Source of the DNA: Mediterraneibacter glycyrrhizinilyticus
GTDB lineage: Bacteria > Bacillota > Clostridia > Lachnospirales > Lachnospiraceae
DNA: 64,000 bases
Assembly (NCBI RefSeq): GCF_015560805.1
Contig: NZ_JADMSO010000008.1
Coordinates: forward strand, 1-64,000
Reading direction: 5' to 3'
The notes below the pieces were generated by a model. It saw only the letters and a list, made by a program, of their open reading frames with translations, was not told where the DNA came from and did no database searches. Of the stretch, positions 9,387 through 18,193 are shown one piece after another. The first letter of the stretch is position 1, and every line of letters begins with the position of its first letter. Position numbers and translations under genes: made by a program.

Positions 9387-10204
9387 AACGTTTGTATTAT
9401 GGATTGGGAAAAAGAAAATTTGCCGAATGGATTCTTTTGGCTGTATTCGTTCTCTTTTTTTATGGTCCGCTGTTTAATATGTTGACATTGTCATTTGCAG
9501 GGAAATATGAGTATCCTGACGTAATCCCTCAAACGTATGGATTAAAGTGGTGGGATTATATTTTATCAAAAGGTCAGATGTTAGAGTCTATTACGACGTC
9601 CTTACTTTTGGCGGTTGTAGTCACGGTAATCTCGTTGCTGATCTGCCTTCCGGCGGCATATGCGATTGCAAGGTATCAGTTTAAAGGAAGAAGTTTTGTG
9701 AGGCTGAGTTTTCTTTTGACAAATGCATTTCCTAAAATGGGGATTTATACAGCGATGGCAGTAATATTTTATAAATTAAATCTCATAGGAACGTTTACAG
9801 GAGTTGTGCTCGTACATGTTGTAAATACGATGATGTTTATGGTGTGGATTCCAAGTGGTGCATTTCGAACAGTACATATTCAGCAGGAAGAGAGCGCGCG
9901 AGATGCGGGAGCATCTGCACTTCAGGTGTTTTTCAAGATCACAATGCCAATGGCATGGCCGGGAATTGTTGTTGCATCCTTGTATACATTTCTTGGATCA
10001 ATGGAAGAAGCACAAGGTTCACTTTTGATCGGGCTGCCGAATATACATACGATGCCGAGTGAATTATACGGAATCATTATGTCGTTCCCGGATACGGCAG
10101 GAGCAGTCTTCGCAGTGATTTTGTTGATTCCGTCTGTTCTATTATTGATCGTGTTCCGCAAATACTTGAGCGCGGAAGCCTTGTCAAGTGGATTTAAAAT
10201 GTGA
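9383..10204 (+). CDS. ABC transporter permease (PotC/PhnV/ThiP type)
   Basis: Inner-membrane permease, 273 aa with about six helices, of the spermidine/iron/phosphonate importer class rather than the sugar CUT1 class. The N terminus is basic (MKRLYYGLGKRK). The EAA loop is near residues 168-190 (EESARDAGASALQVFFK). The start at 9383 overlaps the PHP stop, with AGGAGG just upstream. It pairs with the second permease at 12491; placing the ATPase and binding protein genes between the two permeases is an unusual order. Confidence 0.88.
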   Translation: MKRLYYGLGKRKFAEWILLAVFVLFFYGPLFNMLTLSFAGKYEYPDVIPQTYGLKWWDYILSKGQMLESITTSLLLAVVVTVISLLICLPAAYAIARYQFKGRSFVRLSFLLTNAFPKMGIYTAMAVIFYKLNLIGTFTGVVLVHVVNTMMFMVWIPSGAFRTVHIQQEESARDAGASALQVFFKITMPMAWPGIVVASLYTFLGSMEEAQGSLLIGLPNIHTMPSELYGIIMSFPDTAGAVFAVILLIPSVLLLIVFRKYLSAEALSSGFKM

Positions 10205-10212
10205 GGTATGTC

Positions 10213-11178
10213 ATGAGTGAAAAATTAATCATTGAAAATTTAACAAAAAAGTTTGGTAAAAATGAAGGGGTTGAAAATATCAATCTCAGTGTAAAAGAAC
10301 ACGAATTATTGACTCTTTTAGGACCATCAGGTTGTGGAAAGACAACCATTTTACGAGCGATCGGCGGATTTAACCAGATAGATTCAGGAAGGATCTTACT
10401 GGACGGAAAAGAGATCCAAAATCTTCAGCCGGAAAAAAGACCGACAGGTATGGTGTTTCAAAGTTATAATCTCTGGCCACATATGACCGTTTATGAAAAT
10501 ATGGCATTTGGAATGCAGATCAGAAAATGTCCGAAAGAGCAGATCAAAAAAGAAATCAAAAAAATGCTGGAATTAGTCCGAATGGATGGATCAGAGAAAA
10601 AGTATCCAAGTCAGCTTTCCGGCGGACAGCAGCAGAGAATTGCAATCGCAAGAGCGTTAGTGTTAAAACCGTCTTTATTGCTTTTGGACGAACCATTTTC
10701 TGCATTGGATGCAAAAATACGCGGACAAATGCGTGAGGAGTTAAAAAGGATACAAAGAGAAGCCGGATTGACCGTTATATTTGTTACACACGATCAGGAA
10801 GAAGCAATGGCTATTTCAGACCGAATCGCAGTTATGCGGCGGGGATATATGGAACAGGTAGGAAAGCCGGAGGAAATTTATGATCATCCGAAGACAAGAT
10901 TTGTAGCAGAATTTATCGGGGAGATGAATTTTATTGAAGAGAATGGAAGTTCATTTGCAGTGCGTCCGGAAGATGTGACGCTTCAGCATGATCAAAATGG
11001 AAAGTATGAAATCTTTCAGATGATGTCACTTGGACATTATACACAGGCAATCGTTAAAAAGTCTGAAAAGGAAATGTTGAAAGTATTTCTGGAAAAAGAT
11101 CAGGCGAAAGGCTTTGAGACCGGAAACCGCGTAAACTGTATCTTTGACAGACAACAGGAGTTTGCGGCAAGGGCATAA
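10213..11178 (+). CDS. ABC transporter ATP-binding protein (PotA/UgpC type)
   Basis: ATPase subunit powering the importer, 321 aa. Walker A GPSGCGKTT (about residues 37-45), Q-loop GMVFQSYNLWPH, signature LSGGQQQR, Walker B LLLLDEPFSALDA and switch His in VTHDQEEAMA are all intact. The C-terminal TOBE-like beta domain starts near residue 240 with FAVRPEDV. The ATG at 10213 with a GAGGT site is preferred; a GTG at 10201 that overlaps the permease stop is possible and would add four residues. It probably serves only this transporter. Confidence 0.92.
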   Translation: MSEKLIIENLTKKFGKNEGVENINLSVKEHELLTLLGPSGCGKTTILRAIGGFNQIDSGRILLDGKEIQNLQPEKRPTGMVFQSYNLWPHMTVYENMAFGMQIRKCPKEQIKKEIKKMLELVRMDGSEKKYPSQLSGGQQQRIAIARALVLKPSLLLLDEPFSALDAKIRGQMREELKRIQREAGLTVIFVTHDQEEAMAISDRIAVMRRGYMEQVGKPEEIYDHPKTRFVAEFIGEMNFIEENGSSFAVRPEDVTLQHDQNGKYEIFQMMSLGHYTQAIVKKSEKEMLKVFLEKDQAKGFETGNRVNCIFDRQQEFAARA

Positions 11179-11229
11179 AGCATAGATAAAGAAAGTAATT
11201 AATGAATGGAAATGAAAAGGAGAACAACT

Positions 11230-12426
11230 ATGAAAAAAAACATTTGGATGAAAAGAGGGAAAAGAGCATTTGCAGCAGCAATGGGAATGACTATGATCTG
11301 TACAATGGTTGGATGTGGAAGCAGCAAAACAACAACAGAAGAAGAGGTGCCAACCGTTACAATCTGGTCAAGCGGAGGACAAGAAGTGCGAGAAGCATTG
11401 CAGGCAATCGCCGATGCTTATAATTCAAACGAAGAATATAATAAAATAGCAAAAGTTGAAGTACAGTTTGTTGTATCGGGAACAAGTGAACAAAGTTTGC
11501 CGGATCGTCTTTCCGCTGCATATAAAGCAGGCGAAAAAGATACGGATTTCGATCTGATCGCGATCGATGACAGTGCGATCGCAAATATCGAAGCGCAGAC
11601 AAGTGAAGATTTCTTTGAAGAAATTGATTTATCTAAAATTCCAAATTATGAGAATTTGATCTTTAAGGATAATATTGTAGGAGATAACTTTGTTCCATAC
11701 AGAGGAACATCAGTTTATTTGGCATATAACTCAGAAACAGTAGAGAACCCGCCGAAAACCGCAGAGGAGTTATATCAGTGGATCGAGGAACATCCGGGAC
11801 GTTTTACATACAATGATCCAAGTACGGGAAATTCAGGCTTTTCGTTTGTTGCAAATACGATTTATAATCAGCTTCCGGAAGAAGCGGCAACCTCTTCCGA
11901 TGAAAAGTGGAAGACAGAGCATACCGAAGAATGGGACAATGCTTTTACCTTGTTGGAAGAACTTCATCCGTATCTCTATCAAACAGCAGGTAAAGTACAA
12001 TATCCGATGAAAAATGCCGGATCATTGGAATTGCTGGCTAACAAAGAAGTAGATATGACACCGGCATTTGTAAATATGGTGTTGAGCCAGAAAGCAATGG
12101 GAACACTTCCGGAAGAGATCAAATTGACACAATTAGAAGAGCCTTTCTTAGGTGGTCTTGCAGGATTTATGATCCCGTCTATTGGAAAAGATAAAGAAGC
12201 AGCACTTTCTGTAATTGATTTTTATTTGAGTTATGAAGCACAGGCGATTGATTGGAACACAATGTTTGCATCCCCGGTTGTTGATTCTTCAAAATTAGAA
12301 GGACTGGAACATGAAGACTGGCTGGAAGAGACAAATATGGATTCTTTGAGATATTTTTCCATTGGTTTGCTTCAAAAAGATATTGCTGCAAGATGGACAG
12401 AGGAAATCGGAAGTCTTGCACAGTAG
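11230..12426 (+). CDS. Extracellular solute-binding lipoprotein
   Basis: Binding protein of the importer, 398 aa. A basic N terminus and hydrophobic stretch end in the lipobox MVGC near residue 25, so it is a lipoprotein anchored outside the membrane. The mature part starts GSSKTTTEEEVPTVTIWSSGG, typical of family 1 or AEP/iron-type binding proteins. The ATG at 11230 with AAAGGAGAAC is preferred over the in-frame ATG at 11206. A strong hairpin directly downstream may stabilise this part of the transcript, giving more binding protein than permease. The ligand is not deducible; the PHP and phosphatase genes point to an organophosphate. Confidence 0.9.
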   Translation: MKKNIWMKRGKRAFAAAMGMTMICTMVGCGSSKTTTEEEVPTVTIWSSGGQEVREALQAIADAYNSNEEYNKIAKVEVQFVVSGTSEQSLPDRLSAAYKAGEKDTDFDLIAIDDSAIANIEAQTSEDFFEEIDLSKIPNYENLIFKDNIVGDNFVPYRGTSVYLAYNSETVENPPKTAEELYQWIEEHPGRFTYNDPSTGNSGFSFVANTIYNQLPEEAATSSDEKWKTEHTEEWDNAFTLLEELHPYLYQTAGKVQYPMKNAGSLELLANKEVDMTPAFVNMVLSQKAMGTLPEEIKLTQLEEPFLGGLAGFMIPSIGKDKEAALSVIDFYLSYEAQAIDWNTMFASPVVDSSKLEGLEHEDWLEETNMDSLRYFSIGLLQKDIAARWTEEIGSLAQ

Positions 12427-12435
12427 AGGAAATAG

Positions 12436-12473
12436 TATATGATTCTCCTTGCAAAAAGCAGGAGGATCATATA
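12436..12473 (+). promoter_or_regulatory. Intercistronic stem-loop after the binding-protein gene
   Basis: The arms TATATGATTCTCCTTGC (12436-12452) and GCAGGAGGATCATATA (12458-12473) pair almost perfectly with a five-A loop and one bulged T. No T run follows, so this is a processing or stability hairpin, or a partial attenuator, rather than a terminator. Such hairpins commonly raise binding-protein output relative to the downstream permease. Confidence 0.7.
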
Positions 12474-12490
12474 TTGGAAATGAGGATGGT

Positions 12491-13339
12491 ATGAAACAAA
12501 AAAGGCAAAAAACATGGACGCCATATGCGATGGTGCTTCCGGCATTCGCAGTTATGATGTTAGTCGTAGTGCTTCCGATCATCAATACGATCTTGCAGTC
12601 ATTTAAAACTGCAGACGGTACATTTACAATGGCAAATTATCAATACTTTTTCACAAGTAAAGAAGCTTTTCAGAGTTTGATCTTTACGGCGATCGAAGCA
12701 TTTAGCACGATGATTTTAGCGATTATCTTCAGTTTCTTGCTGGCATTGTATTTGCGTTTTTCTAAAAGTAAGATCAGCAAATTGATCGGAAGACTTTACT
12801 TACTTCCCAGATTTATTCCGGGAATTGTAGCGGTATACGCTGTTATGAATATCATAAAGGATTCTGGCTTTATCAATCGTTTTTTACAATTATTTGGTAT
12901 CGTATACAAGCCGGGACTTTTATATGATATAAAAGGAATTATTTTGTGCAATCTTTGGTTTAATATCCCCTTTTCCGCTATGCTGCTCTCCGCAGCATTA
13001 TCGGCAGTCGCAGATTCCTATGTGGAAAGCGCAAGAGATGCGGGATGTTCTTATTGGAAGATTTTTCAGAAAATCATATGGCCGCTTGTGTATAAAGATG
13101 TGATCGTAGCAGCCACATTTATATTAATGGGACAGATCGGAGCGTTTACGATCCCTTATCTTACTGGTCCGAATAATCCGAAAATGTTGGGAATCTTATT
13201 GTATCAACAAGTGAATACATATCTTGACTATCAAAAAGCTGCCGCACTTTCTGTTCTGATGTTTTTATTATGTTTGGGCGGAGCAGTTGTCTATATTAAA
13301 AGTAATATGAAAGAAGAAGTATGGGAGAAAGGCAGGTAG
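12491..13339 (+). CDS. ABC transporter permease (PotB/UgpA type)
   Basis: Second inner-membrane permease of the importer, 282 aa, about six helices. The N terminus MKQKRQKTWTPYAMVLP leads into the first helix. The EAA loop reads ESARDAGCSYWKIFQKIIWP near residues 178-197. The start at 12491 follows GAGGATGG; a longer frame beginning in the hairpin is rejected. Ends 9 bases before the phosphatase gene. Confidence 0.88.
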   Translation: MKQKRQKTWTPYAMVLPAFAVMMLVVVLPIINTILQSFKTADGTFTMANYQYFFTSKEAFQSLIFTAIEAFSTMILAIIFSFLLALYLRFSKSKISKLIGRLYLLPRFIPGIVAVYAVMNIIKDSGFINRFLQLFGIVYKPGLLYDIKGIILCNLWFNIPFSAMLLSAALSAVADSYVESARDAGCSYWKIFQKIIWPLVYKDVIVAATFILMGQIGAFTIPYLTGPNNPKMLGILLYQQVNTYLDYQKAAALSVLMFLLCLGGAVVYIKSNMKEEVWEKGR

Positions 13340-13348
13340 ATACAGGAA

Positions 13349-14077
13349 ATGAAAAAATGGAGTGTGAATCTTCCGGTTCCGATGGATGGGACTTGTAATT
13401 TTAGAGATTTGGGCGGTTATCCGGCAAATGGGGGAACGATAAAAAAAGGATGTTTTTATAGATCAGATGCATTACATCGATTATCAGAGGATGATCTGTC
13501 TTGGATGGAAGAAAAGAAGATCACATATGTTTTAGATCTTAGAAGCAGAAGTGAAGTAGAACAAGCGCCGGACAGGATCAGAGAAAACTTTACATATTAT
13601 TCAATTCCGATGTCGGATCGGATGAATGATTCTCAAGAAGCGCTTTCGATACCGGAAAGACTATCCGATCTTTACATTACGATTTTAAATACACATCAAG
13701 AAGAAATTAAAGAAGTGATGGAACGGATTGCAGAAAGAAATGGAGAACCGGTTGTTTTTCATTGCGCAGTAGGAAAAGACCGTACAGGTGTCATTGCAAT
13801 GTTATTGCTTCGTCTGGCAGGTGTTTCGGAAGAAGTGGTTGCAGCAGATTATAGTGTAAGTGCTGAAAATATGAAAAGTATATTTGAAGAACAGAGAAAA
13901 ATTTTTAAACAACGCGGAATAGAAATTTCTGACGTGTTATTATCTTCCCCTAAAGAAGAAATGGAAATTACATTGGATTATTTGGATTCTACATGGGGAA
14001 ATGCAGAAACGTATTTGAAAGAATGCGGAGTGAATGCAGAAGATTTAGAGAAGTTGAAAAAAATTTTGGTGGAGTAA
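13349..14077 (+). CDS. Tyrosine-protein phosphatase-like protein (IphP/DSP family)
   Basis: Cytoplasmic phosphatase of the CX5R superfamily, 242 aa. The catalytic loop HCAVGKDRTG lies near residues 136-145, with Cys nucleophile and Arg. The N-terminal NFRDLGGYP (about residues 19-27) and FYRSDALHRL are hallmarks of the IphP/SidJ-like branch, whose members often act on phosphotyrosine, phosphoinositide or other small phosphoesters. As last gene of the importer operon it may dephosphorylate the imported or PHP-processed compound; signalling is the alternative. An intrinsic terminator follows at once. Confidence 0.88.
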   Translation: MKKWSVNLPVPMDGTCNFRDLGGYPANGGTIKKGCFYRSDALHRLSEDDLSWMEEKKITYVLDLRSRSEVEQAPDRIRENFTYYSIPMSDRMNDSQEALSIPERLSDLYITILNTHQEEIKEVMERIAERNGEPVVFHCAVGKDRTGVIAMLLLRLAGVSEEVVAADYSVSAENMKSIFEEQRKIFKQRGIEISDVLLSSPKEEMEITLDYLDSTWGNAETYLKECGVNAEDLEKLKKILVE

Positions 14078-14080
14078 AGA

Positions 14081-14132
14081 AAAAAGCATCGGGATATGAT
14101 GATATTTTGAATCATATTCGGATGCTTTTTTA
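14081..14132 (+). terminator. Terminator of the PHP/ABC operon
   Basis: The arms AAGCATCGGGATATGAT and ATCATATTCGGATGCTT form a long stem followed by TTTTTT at about 14127-14132, four bases after the phosphatase stop. Confidence 0.85.
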
Positions 14133-14146
14133 ATTATTTGATATTG

Positions 14147-14407
14147 TTATAGGTAATCTGGACTATCGTACCACTTAGGTGGTTCGCTCATACTGACAAT
14201 GAATTGACAAAGATCGGGTCTGATTTTAGCTTCCAGATATTCAAGTGGTCCAAGAGAACACATAGCGATACGTGTGTTAAAGAAAATCGGAGAGCCCGTA
14301 GCCAAGTTCAAAATCTGGGCATCTAAAAAGTCGACTTGGGTTACATTGATTCTTTCTTCACCGGTCTCAAATTGGATTCCATAATGGTTATAATGAAAAA
14401 CACATTT
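14147..14407 (-). pseudogene. C-terminal remnant of a GntR-family (UTRA domain) regulator
   Basis: On the minus strand an open frame without any start codon ends at 14147-14149 and reads NHYGIQFETGEERINVTQV, LATGSPIFFNTRI, GPLEYLEAKIRPDLCQF. This looks like the last 80 residues of the effector-binding UTRA domain of GntR regulators, in particular the G-x-P-...-EY-...-R-x-x-x-x-F pattern. The DNA-binding half is missing and a stop precedes the fragment at 14408-14410. It was probably the regulator of a neighbouring transport operon, lost by deletion. Confidence 0.6.
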
Positions 14408-14425
14408 TTAATACATGAAATAAAA

Positions 14426-14468
14426 GAAAAAATGAGGTAGCAATTTGAATTGTTATCTCATTTTTTTC
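14426..14468. terminator. Orphan terminator-like hairpin
   Basis: AAAAAATGAGGTAGCAA pairs with TTGTTATCTCATTTTTT around a short loop, with A and T runs on the two sides, so it could act in either direction. It has no intact gene beside it; it may be left over from the deleted regulator. Confidence 0.6.
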
Positions 14469-14606
14469 TTTCGATAAACGGTTAGGTGTGATACATATAA
14501 GGATATTTGCAGAACATGCAGCGAGTCCGATGAAAAGTGCATATTTGGAATATTGAATTTTAGTAAATGGTTTATAAAGGCTTTATAAAAGCGGATGCCG
14601 GAACTG

Positions 14607-14634
14607 TTGCCGAAAAAATTTTCTATGTTATAAT
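14607..14634 (+). promoter_or_regulatory. Promoter of the CDF-like transporter gene
   Basis: TTGCCG (14607-14612) and a perfect TATAAT (14629-14634) with 16 bases between, 37 bases before the ATG at 14671. The gap from 14469 to 14606 shows no other feature. Confidence 0.7.
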
Positions 14635-14670
14635 GATGATTATGCTAAAAACAGAGAGGATGTAGATACG

Positions 14671-15636
14671 ATGCGAATCGGACGAAAAACACCAAAGAAG
14701 GAAAAAGCGACGATGTCCGTGTCGCTTTACGGAAATTTATTCTTTGTCGTGTTAGAGTTAGGAATGGCAATTTATACAAGTTCTCAGGCGGTACTTTTGG
14801 ATGCGGTTTATGATGGGATTGAATTTTTTATGTTGTTGCCATCGGTATTTTTGATACCGCTTCTTTATAAACCAAGTAACGAGAAACATCCGTTTGGATA
14901 CATGCAGATTGAAACGGTTTTTATTGTAGTCAAAGGTATTACAATGACGGCGGTTACAATCGGGCTGATCGCAAACAGTATGAATATTGTGCTACATGGA
15001 GGAAGAGTTGTTTCTTTTGATACTGTTGCAGGATTTGAGTTGACAGCATGTCTGATCGGTATTGCGGTTACATTGTATTTGAAGTATCGGAACAGCACAA
15101 TGAATTCACCGCTGATCCAGGCGGAAATGCAGGGGTGGAAGATCGACAGCATTATTTCCATTGGGATGGCGGCGGCATTTTTTATGCCGAAGTTCATTAC
15201 GTTTTCATGGTTTCAGCCGTGGGTTCCGTATCTGGATTCGATCCTGACGATCATTTTGTCGATGATCATGCTTCCGGCGCCGGTCAAGACGGTAATTTCG
15301 GGAATCCGAGATTTACTATTGATTTCTCCGGGAGAAGAAACCATTCAAGAGATCCGAGAGTTGGTGGAACCGGAGTTGAGAGGGTGTCGCTATTCAGATC
15401 TTTATTATGAAGTTGTAAAAACAGGAAGAAAACTTTGGATCAGTGTATATATTACATTGGAAAAAGATGAACTTTCTGTACGTCGTTTCAAAATTTATCA
15501 GAAGCGTTGTATTTCGGCGCTTGCGCAGAAATATACGGATTTCTATTTTGAATTGTTGCCAGAGATTGAATTGGATCCGGGAGAGATGGAAGAAATCGTA
15601 AAAGAGGCAGTCGACGGCGAAGGTCTTCGTGGTTGA
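14671..15636 (+). CDS. Cation-efflux (CDF) family transporter
   Basis: Membrane protein of 321 aa resembling cation diffusion facilitators, which export divalent metals in exchange for protons. About six helices are visible, plus a cytoplasmic C-terminal domain from about residue 215. The HPFGYMQIE stretch near residue 71 is a CDF hallmark. The usual metal-site residues are altered: helix 2 has LLDAVYDGIE and helix 5 has QGWKIDS in place of the common (H/D)xxxD pairs, so the transported ion is uncertain. A GAGAGGATG site precedes the start, and it has its own promoter. The stop overlaps an upstream in-frame extension of the next gene, so the two may be cotranscribed. Confidence 0.75.
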   Translation: MRIGRKTPKKEKATMSVSLYGNLFFVVLELGMAIYTSSQAVLLDAVYDGIEFFMLLPSVFLIPLLYKPSNEKHPFGYMQIETVFIVVKGITMTAVTIGLIANSMNIVLHGGRVVSFDTVAGFELTACLIGIAVTLYLKYRNSTMNSPLIQAEMQGWKIDSIISIGMAAAFFMPKFITFSWFQPWVPYLDSILTIILSMIMLPAPVKTVISGIRDLLLISPGEETIQEIRELVEPELRGCRYSDLYYEVVKTGRKLWISVYITLEKDELSVRRFKIYQKRCISALAQKYTDFYFELLPEIELDPGEMEEIVKEAVDGEGLRG

Positions 15637-15692
15637 GTAAGTTGCGCAAAAAAACTTACATAAACGATTTAGAAATGAAAGAAGAACGAGAT

Positions 15693-17975
15693 ATGGAACG
15701 TGTGATAACATCAGCAGTAAAATATTGTACAGAGTGTGAAAAAATATGTTCAAATGACATTATAATTCTATTAGGGATTGAAAATGAGTTAAATATAACG
15801 ATGGATGCAGGGGAAGGGATGATCTTGACGGAAGATGAAATAATCGTGATCAATTCAAAAACACCTGTTTCAATTCGGGCAGCGAAGTCGTTATATGCAG
15901 AATTTACGATCTCCATCAGAAAGTTCAGAAAATTATTTCCAAACAAAAAGTATCGTTTTCTATGTAATTCAACAAATACAAAAAATGATAATTTTGCAAT
16001 ATTACGAAAATATTTGACTGAATTACTCGTGTTACAATATGAAAGAACCGAGTATCAATGGGCGGAATGGAATAAAATAAGTTGTGAAATTCTGATTTTT
16101 TTAGTAAGTAATTTCGCAACAAATGTAGTTATCACAGAACTCAATCCCCTTTTTGAAAATATAACGGATTACATTAGCGAGCATTTTCAAGAAGATTTAT
16201 CATTAAAACAGATCAGCAGTCAATTTTGCATGACACCAACATATTTTTCGCGATTTTTCAAGAAAAATTTCGGGATAAATTATTATCAGTATTTATGTAA
16301 TGTAAGATTAGAGAATGCGTGGGAAGATTTGCTGCATAGTGATAAAAATTTGTTATGTGTGGCAATGGATAATGGATTTCCAAATGAAGCTTCTTTTCGG
16401 AAATATTTTACAGAACGATATGAGATGTCACCATATGAATATCGGATAGAACAAAAGGTAAAAGAAGAGTTTGAAAAGAAAGAACAAACAGAAAATCTGC
16501 AGACAGCAATAGAAAAGTTGGGCGGTATTAAAGCTGTGGATCAAATTCAAGACGTTATCTCGGTAGACGTCGGTAATAAACAGCTATACAGACCATACTG
16601 GAGAGAAATTATTAATCTGAGAGATTGTAATTTGCTGCTGAATTATGAAGCAAGGGAACAGTTTGAAGAGCTGCAGAAAGAGTTGAATTTTAAATATGTC
16701 AGAATACATTTAGATTGGAGTAAGTTTTCGGAAGAAGAGATCTATACGTTTTATCTGGAAGAACAAGTTTTTGATTTTCTTTTAAAAAATAATTTGAAAT
16801 TATGGTTTACTATTTCGGTCAGAGAATTACAAGAATCAGAAATGCTGTTTGCATATTTGAAAAAAATGCTTTCTCATTTTGCGCCGCATTATGGAAGTAA
16901 TGAGATAAGAAACTGGCGTTTTGAATTAGAATACAATACTTTATTTGATGAGAAAAAAGCGGAATTATATTGGACTTTATACGATAAGATCAAAGAAATT
17001 CTTGCGATATATCAGATAGAGGAATTGTTTGGTGCAGGTTTGGAATTGGGGGATTGGGATGGAATCCGACAATTTGAAGAATTTGCAAAAAAGAATCAAA
17101 GAAAATTACCTGCATTGACTATGCAGGTAAAACCGTACGTTTGTATGGAAACAGGGGACGGTATGACCGTCAACCGTATTACGGATAGTGGATACGTAAA
17201 AAATCAGCTTCAGATTTTTTACGAATCTTTTGCGGATCTGATTTCGGAGATCAAACATATTTACATCACAGATTATTATGATAGTATTCAACAGATGAAT
17301 ATTTTAAATGATTCTTGTTATCGAGGCGCATCGATCATAAAAAATGTGATTGAGTGTTTTGAAAAAACAAATGCTCTGCCACATAGTGTTCCGCTGGATC
17401 TCTGCTATATAAATGGAATGAAAGATAAAGTTCTGTTCGGAGGAGACGGATTGATCACAAAACAAGGATTGCGAAAGCCATCCTATTATGCATATTCTTT
17501 CCTACAAAAAGCGGGACCATATTATTTGGGGAAAAATGAGTATGCGATCGTATTTGGAAATGATTTCTTAGATTATCAGATTATATGTCACAACTGCAAA
17601 AGATTAAGTTATCATTATTATCTGGATGAGATGAAACAGCAGTTGGAGAAGATGGAACGATACTTTGACGACGAAAATGAAAAAGAACTGAAGATTCGGT
17701 TAGAAAATGTGAAAAACGGACGATATATCGTAAAAAAGCATTCTGTAAATATAGAGCATGGTAGTGTACAGGATGAATTGAGAAGAATTGCACCATATGA
17801 AAAGATAATTATGCCGGCATTTTTACATAATGATGATGTCGAGTATTTAAAGCAGATACTCGTACCTCAACAAACCTTGAGAACATATGAGGTAAAAGAT
17901 GAAGTGTTAGAATTACAGATCACATTGTCTGCAAATGAAATATGTTATTTAAATATCCAGTATGCGTACGAATAG
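15693..17975 (+). CDS. AraC-family regulator fused to a GH39-like (inactive) sugar-binding barrel
   Basis: Large transcription regulator of about 760 aa. An N-terminal cupin-like sensing part (residues 1-130) is followed by the AraC double helix-turn-helix at about residues 155-260 (DLSLKQISSQFCMTPTYFSR, then VAMDNGFPNEASFRKYF and MSPYEYR). The last 480 residues resemble a GH39 beta-xylosidase: FKYVRIH, the NWRFELEYN segment, FADLISEIKHIYITDYYDS, SVPLDLCYI and GLRKPSYYAY. The acid/base position (normally W-N-E-P) reads E-Y-N and the nucleophile position (normally T-E-W) reads T-D-Y, so it should bind but not cleave sugar. It probably controls the esterase and symporter downstream. Start uncertain: TTG 15633 and ATG 15675 are in-frame alternatives. 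Confidence 0.8.
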   Translation: MERVITSAVKYCTECEKICSNDIIILLGIENELNITMDAGEGMILTEDEIIVINSKTPVSIRAAKSLYAEFTISIRKFRKLFPNKKYRFLCNSTNTKNDNFAILRKYLTELLVLQYERTEYQWAEWNKISCEILIFLVSNFATNVVITELNPLFENITDYISEHFQEDLSLKQISSQFCMTPTYFSRFFKKNFGINYYQYLCNVRLENAWEDLLHSDKNLLCVAMDNGFPNEASFRKYFTERYEMSPYEYRIEQKVKEEFEKKEQTENLQTAIEKLGGIKAVDQIQDVISVDVGNKQLYRPYWREIINLRDCNLLLNYEAREQFEELQKELNFKYVRIHLDWSKFSEEEIYTFYLEEQVFDFLLKNNLKLWFTISVRELQESEMLFAYLKKMLSHFAPHYGSNEIRNWRFELEYNTLFDEKKAELYWTLYDKIKEILAIYQIEELFGAGLELGDWDGIRQFEEFAKKNQRKLPALTMQVKPYVCMETGDGMTVNRITDSGYVKNQLQIFYESFADLISEIKHIYITDYYDSIQQMNILNDSCYRGASIIKNVIECFEKTNALPHSVPLDLCYINGMKDKVLFGGDGLITKQGLRKPSYYAYSFLQKAGPYYLGKNEYAIVFGNDFLDYQIICHNCKRLSYHYYLDEMKQQLEKMERYFDDENEKELKIRLENVKNGRYIVKKHSVNIEHGSVQDELRRIAPYEKIIMPAFLHNDDVEYLKQILVPQQTLRTYEVKDEVLELQITLSANEICYLNIQYAYE

Positions 17976-17992
17976 AGTATATGCAGGAAGAA

Positions 17993-18047
17993 AAGTTTGA
18001 GAAAGATAATTATTTTTGAAAATATTATCCTTTTCAAGCTTTTTTTC
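17993..18047 (+). terminator. Terminator after the AraC regulator
   Basis: AAGTTTGAGAAAGATAAT pairs with ATTATCCTTTTCAAGCTT, including several G-U pairs, and is followed by a run of T to 18047. The rest of the gap to 18193 holds one smaller stem (GATTAT/ATAATC at about 18092-18110) and presumably the promoter of the esterase gene, which could not be placed with confidence. Confidence 0.75.
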
Positions 18048-18193
18048 TTGCAAAAATAAGGAGAAGAAAAATAATTATAATAAAAAAACATGATTATTCG
18101 GAAGATAATCGTTTTTGCTAAAAATATAATAATAGACATAGCAAGCAACCAAGTATAAACAGGTGAATATGAAAAGAGAAAAGGTGGGAGAAG

